Positions 14,801-25,815 of a stretch of DNA of 64,000 nucleotides are shown here, piece after piece. Source of the DNA: Adiantum capillus-veneris (Eukaryota; Streptophyta; Polypodiopsida; Polypodiales; Pteridaceae); NCBI GenBank assembly GCA_014529385.2, contig CM043954.1:95497247-95561246 (forward strand), given 5' to 3'. Numbering within the stretch: position 1 is the stretch's first letter; the number at the start of each line of letters is the position of its first letter. Below the pieces are notes generated by a model that saw only the letters and a list, made by a program, of their open reading frames with translations, made no database searches and had not been told where the DNA came from. The position numbers and the translations under genes are program-made.

Positions 14801-15658
14801 GATTTTGTACGTGGATGATATTCTTATAGCTGGGAAGTCAAAAGATGAGATTGCACTTCTCAAGAATGCTTTAAACAAGCAATTTTCTATGAAAGATTTG
14901 GGAGATGCACATCGCTTTCTTGGTGTGCGTATCGAGAGATTGCAAACATGGTATACTTGAACTTTTGCAGGAAGAGTATATTCACAAGGTCTTGCAACGT
15001 TTTAATATGCAAGGGGGAAAAGCATTGAGTACCCAATGGCAGCATACAAAAAACTTAGCAAGCATGATTGTCCCAAATCAGATGTTGAAAAGGTAGAGAT
15101 GGCAAAGGTGCCGTATTTCTCGGTAGGTGGCAGTCTTAAGTTTGCCATGGTTAGCACACGGCCAGACATTTCATATGTAGTGGGAGTGGTCAATAGGTTT
15201 ATGGAAATCAAGACAGGAAGCATTGGGAAGCAATGAAGCACATTTTGAGATACGTCAAGGGCTCAGCTGGCAAGTGCTTACGCTTTGGGAACAATGATGC
15301 ATCCATTGTTAATTACACTGATTCGGATTATGCGGGTTGTGTGGACACTAGGCGATCCACATCTGGTTATCTTTTCTTATTCACTGGAGCGGAAGTTTCT
15401 TGAAGATCATGTCTCCAAAATTGCACTTGGTCTTCCATCACTGAGGCAAAGTATGTTGCAGTTTCCAGTTTCAGTAAGGAAGCTATATGGTTATCTCGTC
15501 TAGTTGGAGACCTTGGTATACACCAGACTCTAGTGCTACATTGTGATAGTTAGAGTGCGATTGTGTTAGCAAAGAACGCCGTGTTTGACTCCAAGTCGAA
15601 ACACACAGAGGTCAGGTATTATGTGGTACGGGATATTTTGGCTAGCAAACACATTGAG

Positions 15659-15660
<2 letters not shown>
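11813..15660 (+). mobile_element. Ty1/copia retrotransposon, second family, broken
   Basis: Fossil element in copia order. Gag starts at 11813 (EYFIRKFDGSNFTMWKESI), with a CCHC knuckle near 12533 (CYYCHKKG). The aspartic protease is near 12780 (WIVDLGASFHVTP). Integrase covers about 13140-13800 (CEHCIYGKQ, HSDLCEPM, FLTFIDDSTRKVW). Reverse transcriptase covers about 14290-15240 (VRLVAKGFKQLKGVDFNEIF, LILYVDDILIAG). Partial RNase H runs to 15660, where it meets an (AT)n(AG)n microsatellite. The frame is interrupted about a dozen times. The 3' LTR is missing. Integrase carries a local duplication. Confidence 0.88.
14406..14960 (+). mobile_element. Copia reverse transcriptase part
   Basis: Best preserved stretch of the second copia family. 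It shows the RT palm motifs LVQMDVKTTFLHGDLEEDVYM, LKKALYGLKQGSRQWY and ILYVDDILIAG, the last holding the catalytic Asp pair. It is a fossil part of 11813-15660. Confidence 0.85.

Positions 15661-15725
<65 letters not shown>
15661..15725. repeat. (AT)17(AG)n compound microsatellite
   Basis: An AT run at 15661-15694 passes directly into an AG run to 15725. It marks the 3' break of the copia element. Confidence 0.95.
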
Positions 15726-15728
<3 letters not shown>

Positions 15729-15995
15729 ATTAGGAGGTTGTGTCATGCATCACTTTAAAAAAATGCAATAGACTATCCATGTAAAAAGAGAGTATTGATC
15801 ATGTTCCACTTGGAAGAGAAGATAACCCTACAAGAATAGAGGTGTTGTTTCTATGGTCGTGCAACAATGTGCGGGTCACATAGAAATAGTAAGCAAAACT
15901 ACCCAAAAGTGACCTCAATAATCTTCTATTTTCTCATAAAAGTAATGTTAAGTTTAGCAACTACTAGGAAAAAAAAGAGCCTTGCTAGAAATGAC

Positions 15996-16130
15996 AAACC
16001 CCCGGACATACATCATGCCTAGGCTCACCACATGCGTTAAATAAATAGCGAATCAAAATTGGACATACATCATGCCTAGGTTCAACACATGAGTTGAATA
16101 AATTAACAAAATCATAAATAGATATGCATG
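15996..16130. repeat. 57-bp tandem duplication
   Basis: The phrase GGACATACATCATGCCTAGG occurs at 16004 and 16061, each followed by a related 'ttcaacacatg.gtt.aataaat' stretch. These are two diverged copies with a period of 57. Confidence 0.75.
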
Positions 16131-16225
16131 CCCATGCACCTAAGATGCTTCTAATACAACCATCCATGAGGAGATACCATTGATTCTACAAATGGATCCG
16201 TCAAGACTAAGGTAGGTCTAGGTAG

Positions 16226-16356
16226 TAGGCCAAGGGCTAGGATGCTCATGCGGTTCAGAGGGCTATACTTTGCAAGCCAAGGGCCTATATATAGCATGGT
16301 TCTGGTGGAGAATTTCATGCATCATTTCCCCAATCTCCTCATATTGGTATCAAAGC
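16226..16356 (+). repeat. LTR-like repeat copy 1 with primer-site-like end
   Basis: About 125 bases are recognisably homologous to 19646-19774 (shared order: aggccaaggg, tttgcaag.caaggcct, agcatggt, atgc..c.gtcccc, attggta). It ends in TGGTATCAAAGC (16345-16356), close to the tRNA-Met primer site TGGTATCAGAGC used by plant LTR elements. It could be the end of an LTR of an ancient noncoding LTR element. Uncertain. Confidence 0.4.
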
Positions 16357-16423
16357 AAAATAGAGCATGATAGTCATGGAGGAGGGGAGAAGCAGCGTGG
16401 AAGGCGTGGTGCATAAATTCATT

Positions 16424-16468
16424 CTCTCTCTCTCTCTCTCTTTCTCTGTGTGTGTGTGTGTGTGTGTG
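16424..16468. repeat. (TC)n(TG)n microsatellite
   Basis: TC dinucleotides pass into TG dinucleotides. This is the opposite purine strand to the large GA arrays. Confidence 0.9.
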
Positions 16469-16469
16469 C

Positions 16470-17020
16470 AATGTGTTCTTCTTCCCTTTGCGCGTTTCGT
16501 TCTGCTGCCCTTTTGCTGCCATCTCTACATAGTATTTCTGTGTGTTTTTGTTCATATTTTTTGCAAAGGGGGTGCCCTAAGTTGGGTACCCTACCCAACT
16601 AAGGGCAATCGCCCACGACCAAAGTCGACAAGGGGGCAGCACTCAGCAAGGGGCTCTACATGGCCTAAGTATGCAGAGGTAGTAGAATTCATCAAGGGGG
16701 CTGTACACGGCCCAATGTTGTAGAGGTGGAAAATTACTCGAAGCTTGGCAATTTGGCAGGCAAATTAAAAGTCAACAACCATGATTTTGTGCTAGGCAAT
16801 GTCCCTGGAGAGAAACGAGTTTGCTATAGCCATATGCTTGACACTTTCATCATAAATTCATGAAAAGCTAATCAAGTGTAAGTTTAAGTCTTCGGCCTTG
16901 AAAACGTTTGGTTATGGAGTCATGGTCATCGGCATGGAAACAAAGTCAATCTTATCTAAAGCGAGGCGCAAAGCCAAATACAGAGTCGGCAAGGTGCCGA
17001 AGGCTGAGAATAAGTCTTAA
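16470..17020. other. No gene; possible interior of an old noncoding element
   Basis: AT-moderate sequence with recurring 'gtcggcaagg' and 'ggcaag' words. The same style of sequence resumes at 18303, so the two parts were probably continuous before the 17021-18302 insertion. Confidence 0.4.
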
Positions 17021-18302
17021 CACTAGTTCCGTAATCGGACACTCAAATGTCCTGAGACACTAAAGTGTCCTGTTTTTCTAGCAACTTGTCATAATTATTT
17101 GGTGAATCTAGAAAAAACTTTCATAGGTTACGTTCATATCTTAGGTCAAATATGAGGTGAAGAACATAGCCAAATTTTACTTTTGCCAAAATTAATACCA
17201 AATTAATATTATAATGATAAGTTTTAAGATGAAAAAATCATAGAAATCTAGTGCAGTTTTAACAAAATTTTTATAAATTCAATATAACTTCTCATCAAAA
17301 TAAGATTTTGCATAGATTTCAAGGTGTATGAATAGGAAAAACCTTATTATACCAAGAAATGAGCTTCATAACTTAGTTATGGGACTAGATTTTTGTTATA
17401 ATCAAAAGAACAAAATCTTGAAAATGCTGACAAAAAGGAAAATTTTGGTCTTTCAAGGCCTCTTTCATTAACATGATGAGGTTATGAGACAAAACCTAAG
17501 GTGTATAATGTATCCATAGGTCAATACCTATCAAATAAGCATTTTTCAAGGGTTCAAACTCATAGGCATCTTGTAATTTAAGCTCATTTATAAAAATTTG
17601 TAGTGCATAATTTCTTGCAAAAAAAACATTGCTATTAAAAACTAATGAAAGTGTGTAGATAAATCTCCCAATTGTGTCCATATGAGGTATTTGTATACAA
17701 ATAAGTGAGATGAACAAAAAAATCCAAAAGTGGACTTTATTTTAAAGCTTATCTTCGATAAATAAAAAATCATAATCACAACATGCGCAGTTTTTTGGAT
17801 ACGCCATAAATCACCAAATGTGGCTTGCATAACCATTAAAAATTATCACCTTTGTGTAGACATTGTAAATTTAGATGAACTAAATGTTTTTTGTGATTGT
17901 TAATTGAATTTGTGAACGTTGCATATTTGACCCACATGACTTTCTATATTTAATTCTAGTCACAAAGGATTTTTTTCTCACATGACAATTGCAAAAATAT
18001 CAAACACATACACAAGTAGTTACCACGGATTATTGCATGCACCCTACTCATTTTTTTCTTAGGCTAGAGTACAAGTTTTAATGAAACATTGAATGTTGTT
18101 TTGAGTAGGTTCTTTTCATGAGTGTAGTTACTATTGAGGTTATGATCAAAAGTGAGGGATTTTAATTTCTATGAGTACTTTGAATAGCATTTTATAAGTT
18201 TGCAAAAGCATTTCTTAAGATGTGCTCTAGATTTCATGTACCATTTTATTTAAATTCGCAAAAAAAGGACACTAAAGTGTCCTTTTTGGTACCAAACTAG
18301 TG
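17021..18302. mobile_element. Nonautonomous DNA transposon with TTAA flanks
   Basis: 1282 bp, very AT rich, no coding frame. The ends are CACTAGTT..AACTAGTG. Inside the ends are palindromic subterminal repeats: GGACACTCAAATGTCC and GACACTAAAGTGTCC near the left, GGACACTAAAGTGTCC (18267-18282) near the right. TTAA stands directly outside both ends (17017-17020 and 18303-18306), as a 4-bp target duplication would. The CACTA start suggests the CACTA superfamily, but that group makes 3-bp duplications and the 3-bp flanks differ here. Superfamily is therefore open. Confidence 0.65.
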
Positions 18303-19645
18303 TTAAGCTATAATTATGGTCGACAACATGTGCAGACAAGCGTGGAAAGGTTTGACAATTCTGACAAAAATTAAGTGCACTATAGCAAGGCTACGTCCAC
18401 GGGGACACAAGTTGAAGTCGTTTTCTCATGGCTTCAATAAAGTAATTTAGACTACGATAATATGCAAGGCATTTTGATGAGTGTTCCAATATCAACATGG
18501 TCATTAGGTATGTTATTTCATTTATGTGGGTTTTTTCAATCCTTATATAAATTTATTTTACAAGAGTCTACATATGTATTCCAACAATTTAAAATCTTGA
18601 CGTAAAGGCAAGGCCTATAGCTAGTTTTGATTGTGAGTACAAGGGCATGGTTGCTAGCATGTTTACCAAACTCGATGCAGTCAAAAACAATCACAATCAG
18701 CCTATTGTCGGCCAGTGTGATCCGACGGGATTTGTAGGGTAATTGGCAACAACAGGTGCATGTGAATAGTATGGGGCAACTCAGGTACGTTTTGTTACTG
18801 CCATTACTATAATTCTTTTTATGCATCCAATACTGCATCCTCCTCGACAAGGTCGACAATCGACATGGTTAATTTTCCTTTAACTTTGTCTAATATGGCA
18901 CTGCCATAAGGTGTGCCACAATAAAAGCAAGGCTTCTAGGAACACAATTCCATATGTATGTATATGCATTGGGTGCATGGTCAGTCCAAAGCATTTATAG
19001 CTTTCCAAGAAAAATAAGTAGACAAAGCACATTGACAGCCGTATCTATGAGCTGATTCCAAAGTCGGCAATCATGCCACATGATGCCACAACTTTTGGTA
19101 CCAAGGGAGGTAATCACAAAAAAATCACTTATGCACGATTTTCTACAATTCTAACTTGACAAGCAAATTTTGCTTTGATCATGAAGTTTGATAGCTGCGG
19201 TTCTTCAACTATCTCCTATCACAATATTGGGCAATCTAAGGATTCTCAAAAAGCTTTGGCAAGGCCGCTTCTTTTTGAACTCTTGATAAGGCCAATTTTC
19301 TTTTGCATTGACATGTGTTTATCAACACGATAAGTTGTTAACTATGAGCACGGGCTCCATCATAACTTATCTTTTTCATTTATTTATGCAAAGCAAGGCT
19401 TCGATTCAGGGCATATTGCATAGAAGTTTCAAAGTTTGGAATATGCTATTAGCATACGACCTTGGGGAAACTTTACAGCATGTCTGAATGTTTTTCACTA
19501 GAGTTTGGAATGAACCAAGCCATGAGGGCATGGAAGGGACATTCGATAGCTCTAAATTAATCAACATACATGGCTATGAGCCAGCTTCAAGTAAAGGCAA
19601 CTTGTCTCCGAGGAGCGATAAGGTTAGATAATTTTAAGTTCTGAC
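18303..19645. other. No gene; continuation of noncoding repeat interior
   Basis: It has words such as 'ggcaaggc' and 'gtcggcaatc' shared with 16600-17010. No open frame has a recognisable domain. Confidence 0.4.
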
Positions 19646-19774
19646 AGGCCAAGGGAAGGACGGACATGCGATCGAGGGGGCCCTATTCTTTGCAAGGCAA
19701 GGCCTAGACATGGCATGGTCAGGCAAAGAGTTGCATGCTCCAGTCCCCTCAGTCTCACATTGTCTCCATTGGTA
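19646..19774 (+). repeat. LTR-like repeat copy 2
   Basis: Diverged direct repeat of 16226-16350. With that copy it brackets about 3.3 kb of noncoding sequence, as the LTRs of a large noncoding LTR derivative would. The divergence is high. Confidence 0.4.
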
Positions 19775-19815
19775 GGAGGAAGACCACAAACGAATGGTAA
19801 TGGGCCATCAACTCA

Positions 19816-19988
19816 GTGAAGTCATGTTCTACTGAGGGACAATGGGTTGCCTCCTTGAGGAACCCTAGTACTATCGAATGTTACAGTACTATTCCCTCAA
19901 GGCTTGGTACGAGCTTGAGTTCCTTATACAGTTTCTTGATGGATACAATTTATACACTCACTATTGTGAGTTTGGGGGAAAAAAATGT
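19816..19988 (+). mobile_element. Non-LTR fragment with hairpin tail (copy G)
   Basis: It ends with the hairpin ACTCAC-TATT-GTGAGT (19956-19971) followed by TTTGGGGGAAAAAAA. The same 3' end is seen in six other places in the window, both strands. The upstream limit is not visible. Confidence 0.55.
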
Positions 19989-20104
19989 TTTAAATCACTT
20001 GTGTCATGTTTCTAAGGTTGATGTAAATGCAATGGAGGATGCTTTTGACCTTGGTTAATGAGAACTTATATGCAATACTAAACATGGCCTTGTTACAATC
20101 CAAT

Positions 20105-21044
20105 ACAACAAATTTTTTTGGGCAAAGCTCAAAAAATGTGAGTGTATAATAAATTAAACCAAAAATTATACGGAGCAGGCCATGCTCAACCAAGCCATGG
20201 CACCAAAATACACACCACCGTTGATCCAACAATTCACTAGGCTTTACAGGGATCCCATACCCATACAAAAAATCTATATCATAGACATCACAAAGGAAAC
20301 AATACACTTGCAACAAGGCGGAGTCTAGCACCTCCATCGCCTCGAAGAGATACACAGAGGCTATCCACCAGAGAGGCTCAAAGAAACCAAGACATCATGC
20401 TATTATGGTGAGCCATGCACCAACACACAATAGTAGTGAGCTTGGGATAATGGCTTCCATTAGAAAAAATCCATTTCTGCCAACAAAGAACCAATTCTGC
20501 CTTAGAGCCGATACCCCAACCAGCAGCACCATCCTGGGCAAATCCACGAGAAGCAAGTCACTGAACCCACATGTTTCTATGATCAACCAAGCACCATCAA
20601 CAAGAGCTCCGAGACGCTGACAAAAGAGAAACAAAGATGTAGCAACCAACAAATCGACAATGTGACACCATACAATGCATTTTGATGCCACCAAATAGCA
20701 GGCCCCTACCACGAACTTGCTCCTTGTCAAACAACCTCCATAATCCCTGACCTTCGTTTCCTTCCAAGAACGGGGGTGTGAGGGAAGGTCTCCCACAGTG
20801 AAAAAATATGCCAGATCTGCATCACCGAGCGCCACATGAGAGGGAAGGGGCAATTGAATGCCCCCCTCTCGGACCAAGCCTTGCCCCCAAGCCACAAGGC
20901 GACCCCTCGCCACAGGCAACAGTCGACAAAGAACGTTTCCCCAACTGCTACCCCGAAGCACGACCTCTAGATGACCCTCCAAAAGGGCCCCACCCAGGGA
21001 GGTGTCGAAGTAGCTATCCTGCGAGAGGCCAACGCGCGGTGTCA
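20105..21044 (-). mobile_element. Non-LTR fragment with hairpin tail (copy A)
   Basis: The minus-strand 3' end at about 20105 has ACTCACATTTTTTGAG then GCCC and A7, the family tail. Just upstream of the tail the sequence is close to copy B at 43576-44516 (shared GCCATG.TCAAC...CCATGGC). It contains a 216-codon minus-strand open frame (20395-21045) with no motif I recognise, probably decayed element sequence. It stops at the LTR start of the next element (21045). Confidence 0.5.
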
Positions 21045-21606
21045 TGTCGTAGCATGTACATAATGTGAAATAAAAACATTCACCTCACTTTTGACACTTC
21101 TCAATTCATGTAACAAAAGCAATCATGTACATATTTTGATATATTATGCTGAAGCGGCTACTGCGATCGCTATCATGTACATATCTATCCGAGGAATCGT
21201 GGCCCTGGATGTGGCACCTTTGCTTGCTTTCCCAATTGATAAAATGTCTATTTTGGTTTTATTATGTACATGTTCCAAGTGTTTCATGGTGGAACACTCA
21301 CGATCACACTCATCTTGCCTATAAAGACTGATGCGGACAAAAACTGCAGAAAATAACAGCTAGCCGACGTCATTGTAGGATTGCATGGAAAGTGACTCAA
21401 AATGGTATATTGATGAAAATGATGCATATCTATTCTTTTTATGCATATGCAAGTGATCCCACAAATTGAGGGATTTTTTTGACTTTGTTAGGGATTTTTC
21501 GCATAAAAAATTGTCTTTTTTGGGTCAAAAATGAGTTGACAATGGCCTAGTTTTGGTCCAAAGTGGAAAATTGGCCCAAAAAATGGCACCTCAACTAAAA
21601 ATTTTG

Positions 21607-21688
<82 letters not shown>

Positions 21689-22273
21689 GCTTCCATGGTT
21701 GCCCAATCTATGTGTGCTGCAGTCCCATCTCTTTGTAATCTTGTATCTGAGCTTGTGAGGGAGTGAATTAGGGTTCCTCCTATCAAAATGGTGTGTGGGA
21801 TTCAACTTAGAAGCTCTTAAATCTCTGCAAAATCAGAAAATCGTCGCCGTGAAGGTGGAAGCTCGAGCATTCCTTTCAATTGTTTGATGTTACGACTATG
21901 TGATTGGGGGCGAGGCTACATGATACTATGAAAGAGGTTTGGGTTTTGATTGGGATTTGTGCTTGTATTATCATTGAGGTTTCATGGGGCTGAAAATTTA
22001 GTGTCTTTAATTGCTCTTTTTAAGTTAAGTTGAATGTAAATTGGTGACCCTTCCATCGCAAACTTGCCTACAAAAACAAGCAGATTCCAATCACGATAGC
22101 AAAGAGGGTTTGTGATTGTCTTGTCACAAACGCTCTTAAATTTTCATCCATCTTTAGGAAAAGGTTGGTGATTTTCCATAAACACTTTTTGAGAAAGTGT
22201 TTGTGATTCTCATCATGAACACTCACAGCCAAGAGGTTTCACACCTTCCCAGTAGACCGCACGCATTTCGACA
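21045..22273 (+). repeat. 5' LTR, 1229 bp
   Basis: It aligns over its length with 24291-25484. It contains a (GA)n array of about 36 units (21610-21682) at a spot where the other LTR has about five units. Confidence 0.85.
21610..21682. repeat. (GA)n microsatellite, about 36 units, inside LTR
   Basis: Uninterrupted AG run. The homologous point in the 3' LTR (24850-24859) has about five units. Confidence 0.95.
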
Positions 22274-24290
22274 TTTCTAGTGAACCCGACGCGAAATGGC
22301 TGGGGTGAGGATTTGTGATGATATAAAGTTGGATGTACATGATGTGATTCTAGAAAGGAATGGAAAATATAAATTTTAAAAAAAATCAGCTAACCAAAGT
22401 GTTGCAAATGGAAGAAGCAGTGGGATTGCATTGGGTGCAATGTACGAGAAATGTAATGTCTTTGAGGGTTATGACCCAAGAGGCTTTCTTGAGTGCTATG
22501 CAATGGAGATGAGGGTTCAAGGGGTTCGTGAAAGACTGATGATTTATTTCCTTTCAATAGTTGGTGGCTCCCGATTTCTATCAGCAAGTACAAGAGGTTG
22601 CAAAGGAACGTGGAGACAACTGCGATGCTTTTGCAAATGCTTTTACATAAGAGACCTTGGGCTTTATGGAATGGGAAATGGAGCGGATTGCTTCTACTAA
22701 AGTAGATATTGTGAAGTATGTTGAAAGTAACAAATTGATACAAGTACCATGCTATACAATTGATCGCAATCAAATTCATGAAAGGTTGGAAGCTATAATA
22801 GATGAGTGCCTTCTACAGGACAAAACATTGTTACATGCAAAAGATGAGGATATACTCAAAAGTTGTTTATGAAAAACTTGGTGTTTCAATTTTGGCACAT
22901 GAGCATTGTGCTTCCTTGTGTGATGCTATGGAGTTTTCACATAGACCTATGGTCGAAGATACTATAGATGGTACTCAATCTGCAAAAGATGCTTATGTGA
23001 GCTCAATTTCTATTGGGGATTCATTGGAATGGATTCCTTTTCGTGATGCTTACAGTGCTTTTGGTGAATTGGTTATGCAAAAATTGTCTTATTGTGAAGA
23101 AAAGGAAAATAAAGATATTGTAAAGCATATGGTAGAGCATGTATGTAGCCAAGGAGATGTAAACATGCAAAATGGTATGACCCAGGATGACATAGAGTAT
23201 TGTGATTTGGAAGTTGGTTCATGCTTCAAAGAGGTTCACAAATCTTCAAATGAAGATAATACTTTTTGTGATGCCAATACTCTTCGATGTGATACATATG
23301 CTTGCGTATTTGTGGATGAGAAGTATTTCAAAGTTGTAGGCTCTTGTTTGGAGAGGGTGCAAGTTGATATGCAACCACCCACTCCTACCAATGAGTGGAA
23401 GGGTTACGATGATGAAATGGAAAAATAATTGACTTCTATCTTTGTGAAGCATGCTGATTTTTGTGAGATTGAAGCAGAAAGGTACTTGAAAGAAGGTGTG
23501 ATGGTAGAGAAAAATCATGGAGGAAATATGGCCTATATGCATACCCCATGTGATGAGGATCCATTGCAACATGGACTATGCTCTCAAGAAGGTCCCATTG
23601 AAGAGGATCTTATGTATCGTTTGGATGAAACTTTGGATGGTTTCCATGTCACATACAACAAGGGTTCGAAGAGATATCAATCATGTCATGAAGCTCCTTA
23701 TGATAGGGGTTTCCAAAAGTACGATGAGGTATGTGACCTGCAAAAAGAAGGAGATGAGCATGAGGGAGATCTTATGATATTCTTGGATGAGGTTTTACAT
23801 GATTTCATGCCTGTAAGAGAAGTTATACATGTAGCTTATGAGGCACCAAATGAGGTAATGGATAATATGGAGCTTGATGATTCAGGGATGTATGCTAAAA
23901 TTTTGGATACTAGAGGGGGTGATTCAAATTCACTAGAAATTCATGCTATGTGGCATATGTGGGACTTTCTGATATTACCATATGATCCAGGAGGACATTA
24001 TGGTGCTTATGGACTTTGTTTGAGTATTTATAGGCCCTTCGATAGAGGGAATTGCTTTGATGTTCTTGATGGATATCTCTCTAATCTTATGCCTATCAAT
24101 TTAGGGAATGCATTGCTTATCATATGGCTGTGCTATTATGACAAAAAATTTGTATGCTTTCTATACGACCAAAGTGGGAACTATGTTCTTGTTGTGTCTC
24201 TCATTAGATGTTTACAATCGATGTGTATGCAAGCAAAGAAGCAATCAAGTTGGCAGATACCGGAGGATGTGAAGGTTCAGAGGGGGTGGA
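22274..24290 (+). mobile_element. Interior of the Gag-only LTR element
   Basis: Open stretches on the plus strand include about 22431-22700 (Gag-like), 22802-23428 and 23432-24319. The latter two are acidic, with recurrent D/E-rich segments and a more hydrophobic end (NLGNALLIIWLCYYDKKF). I do not recognise a family for the second half. Confidence 0.6.
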
Positions 24291-25484
24291 TGTCGTGCCG
24301 TGACACGTATATAATATGATATAAAAACATTCACCTCACTTTTGACACTTCTTGATGCATGTAAATAAAAGCAATCATGTACATATTTTGATATATGTTG
24401 AAGCGGCTACTGCGGTCGCTATCATGTACATACATATCCGAGGGATCGTGGCCCTAGATGTGGCACATTTGCGTGCTTTCCCAATTGATACGATGCATAT
24501 TTTGGTTTATGATCTACATATTCCAAGTGTTTCATGGTGGCACACTCATCTCGCCTATAAAGACTGATGCGGGCAAAAACTGTCAAAAATAGCAGCTAGC
24601 AGGCGCCGTTTTGTAGAATTGCATGAAAAGTGACTCAAAATGGTATATTGATGAAAACTGATACATATCTATTGTTTTTATGAATATGCAAGTGCCCACA
24701 AATTTAGGGATTCTTTTGACGTTGTTTGGGATTTTCCGCATTAAAAATGGTCTTTTTTGGGTCAAAAATGACCTGAAAATGGCCTAGTATTGGTCCAAAG
24801 TGGAAAAATGGCCCAAAAATTGACATTTCAGCTAAAAATTCCATGGGAAAGAGAGAGAGGGCTTCTTTATTACTAATAAAACCTACAATTTTCTTCAACT
24901 ATGCAATAGCTTCCATGGTTGCCCAATCTATGTGTGTTGTAGTCCTGCCTCTTCGTAATCTTATGATCTGAGCTTGTGAGGGAGTGAATTAGGGTTTCCC
25001 CTTATCAAAATGGTGTGTGGGATTCAATTTAGAAGCTCTTAAATCTCTGCAAAATCAGAAAATTGTCGTCCTGAGGTGGAAGCTCGAGAATTCCTTTCAA
25101 TTGTTTCATGGTATCATGTAGCTCGAGGCTACATGATACCATCAAAGAGGTTTGGGTTTTGATTGGGATTTGTGCTTGTATGAGCATTGAGGTTTCATGA
25201 TTGAAACTTTAGTGTCTTTTATTGCTCTTTTTAAGTTAAATTGAATGTAAATTGGTGACCTTCCATCGCAAACTTGCCTACGAAAACAAGCAGATTCCAA
25301 GCACGATAGCAAAGAGGGCTTGTGACTGTCTTGTCACGAACGCTCTTAAATTTTCAGTCATCTTTAGGAAAAGGGTTGGTGATTTGTCATAAAAACTTTT
25401 TCACAAAGTGCTTGTGATTCTCATCACGAACTCTCACAGGTAGAGGTTTCACACCTTCCCAACTAGACCGCACGCATTCCGACA
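24291..25484 (+). repeat. 3' LTR, 1194 bp
   Basis: Direct repeat of 21045-22273, starting directly after the polypurine tract. Confidence 0.85.
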
Positions 25485-25597
25485 ACAGTAGGGTTTGGTG
25501 ACCCCCTACGTAGGCGACGCGTAGAAGCTTGAGTTTTCAAGCAATCCATTACAACTTTTATAGTGACATAACATGTCTCTCTCCCTATGCTAGTGAG

Positions 25598-25815
25598 TGT
25601 TTAGGAAAAATGTGTCTCAGCTTACACTTGGACCCTTTAAATTAAAAATGCCATTTTCGAGCATGAGGAAACAGTAAATCCCACCTAAATTTTGACAAAA
25701 ATAGTGTAAATGTTGCTCAATTTTGCAAATTTTCCTTTCAGAAAACTTATAGAAAGGAATTGTGTATGGTTCTACAAATCAATTTTCTCAAACATTACTC
25801 GATGCCCCATCATTG
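25598..25815. repeat. Dispersed repeat, copy 1
   Basis: Diverged homolog of 62809-63050. Shared landmarks in order: tgtt.ggaaaa.tgtgtc, aaatcccac, aaaatagtgtaaa, ttttcttt, attatgtatggtt, tttctcaaa. No coding potential. Confidence 0.6.

Larger units (their letters stand above)
21045..25484 (+). mobile_element. LTR retrotransposon with Gag-like region only
   Basis: The LTRs are 21045-22273 and 24291-25484, both TGTCGT...CGACA. A polypurine tract (CAGAGGGGGTGGA) ends at 24290, and a primer-site-like GTGAACCCGACGCG follows the first LTR. The 2.0 kb interior has plus-strand open stretches whose first part looks like plant retrotransposon Gag (VFEGYDPRGFLECYAMEM). No protease, RT, RNase H or integrase is visible, so it depended on another element. 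It is broken in a few places. Target duplication was not found. LTR differences, visible throughout, mean an old insertion. Confidence 0.8.

Noticed and set aside
17021-18302. Direct assignment to the CACTA (EnSpm) superfamily
   Set aside because: CACTA elements make 3-bp target duplications; here the 3-bp flanks are TAA and TTA, while a 4-bp TTAA matches.
20395-21045. 216-codon minus-strand open frame
   Set aside because: No recognisable motif, and it lies in a retroposon fragment that ends in the family hairpin tail; treated as decayed repeat.
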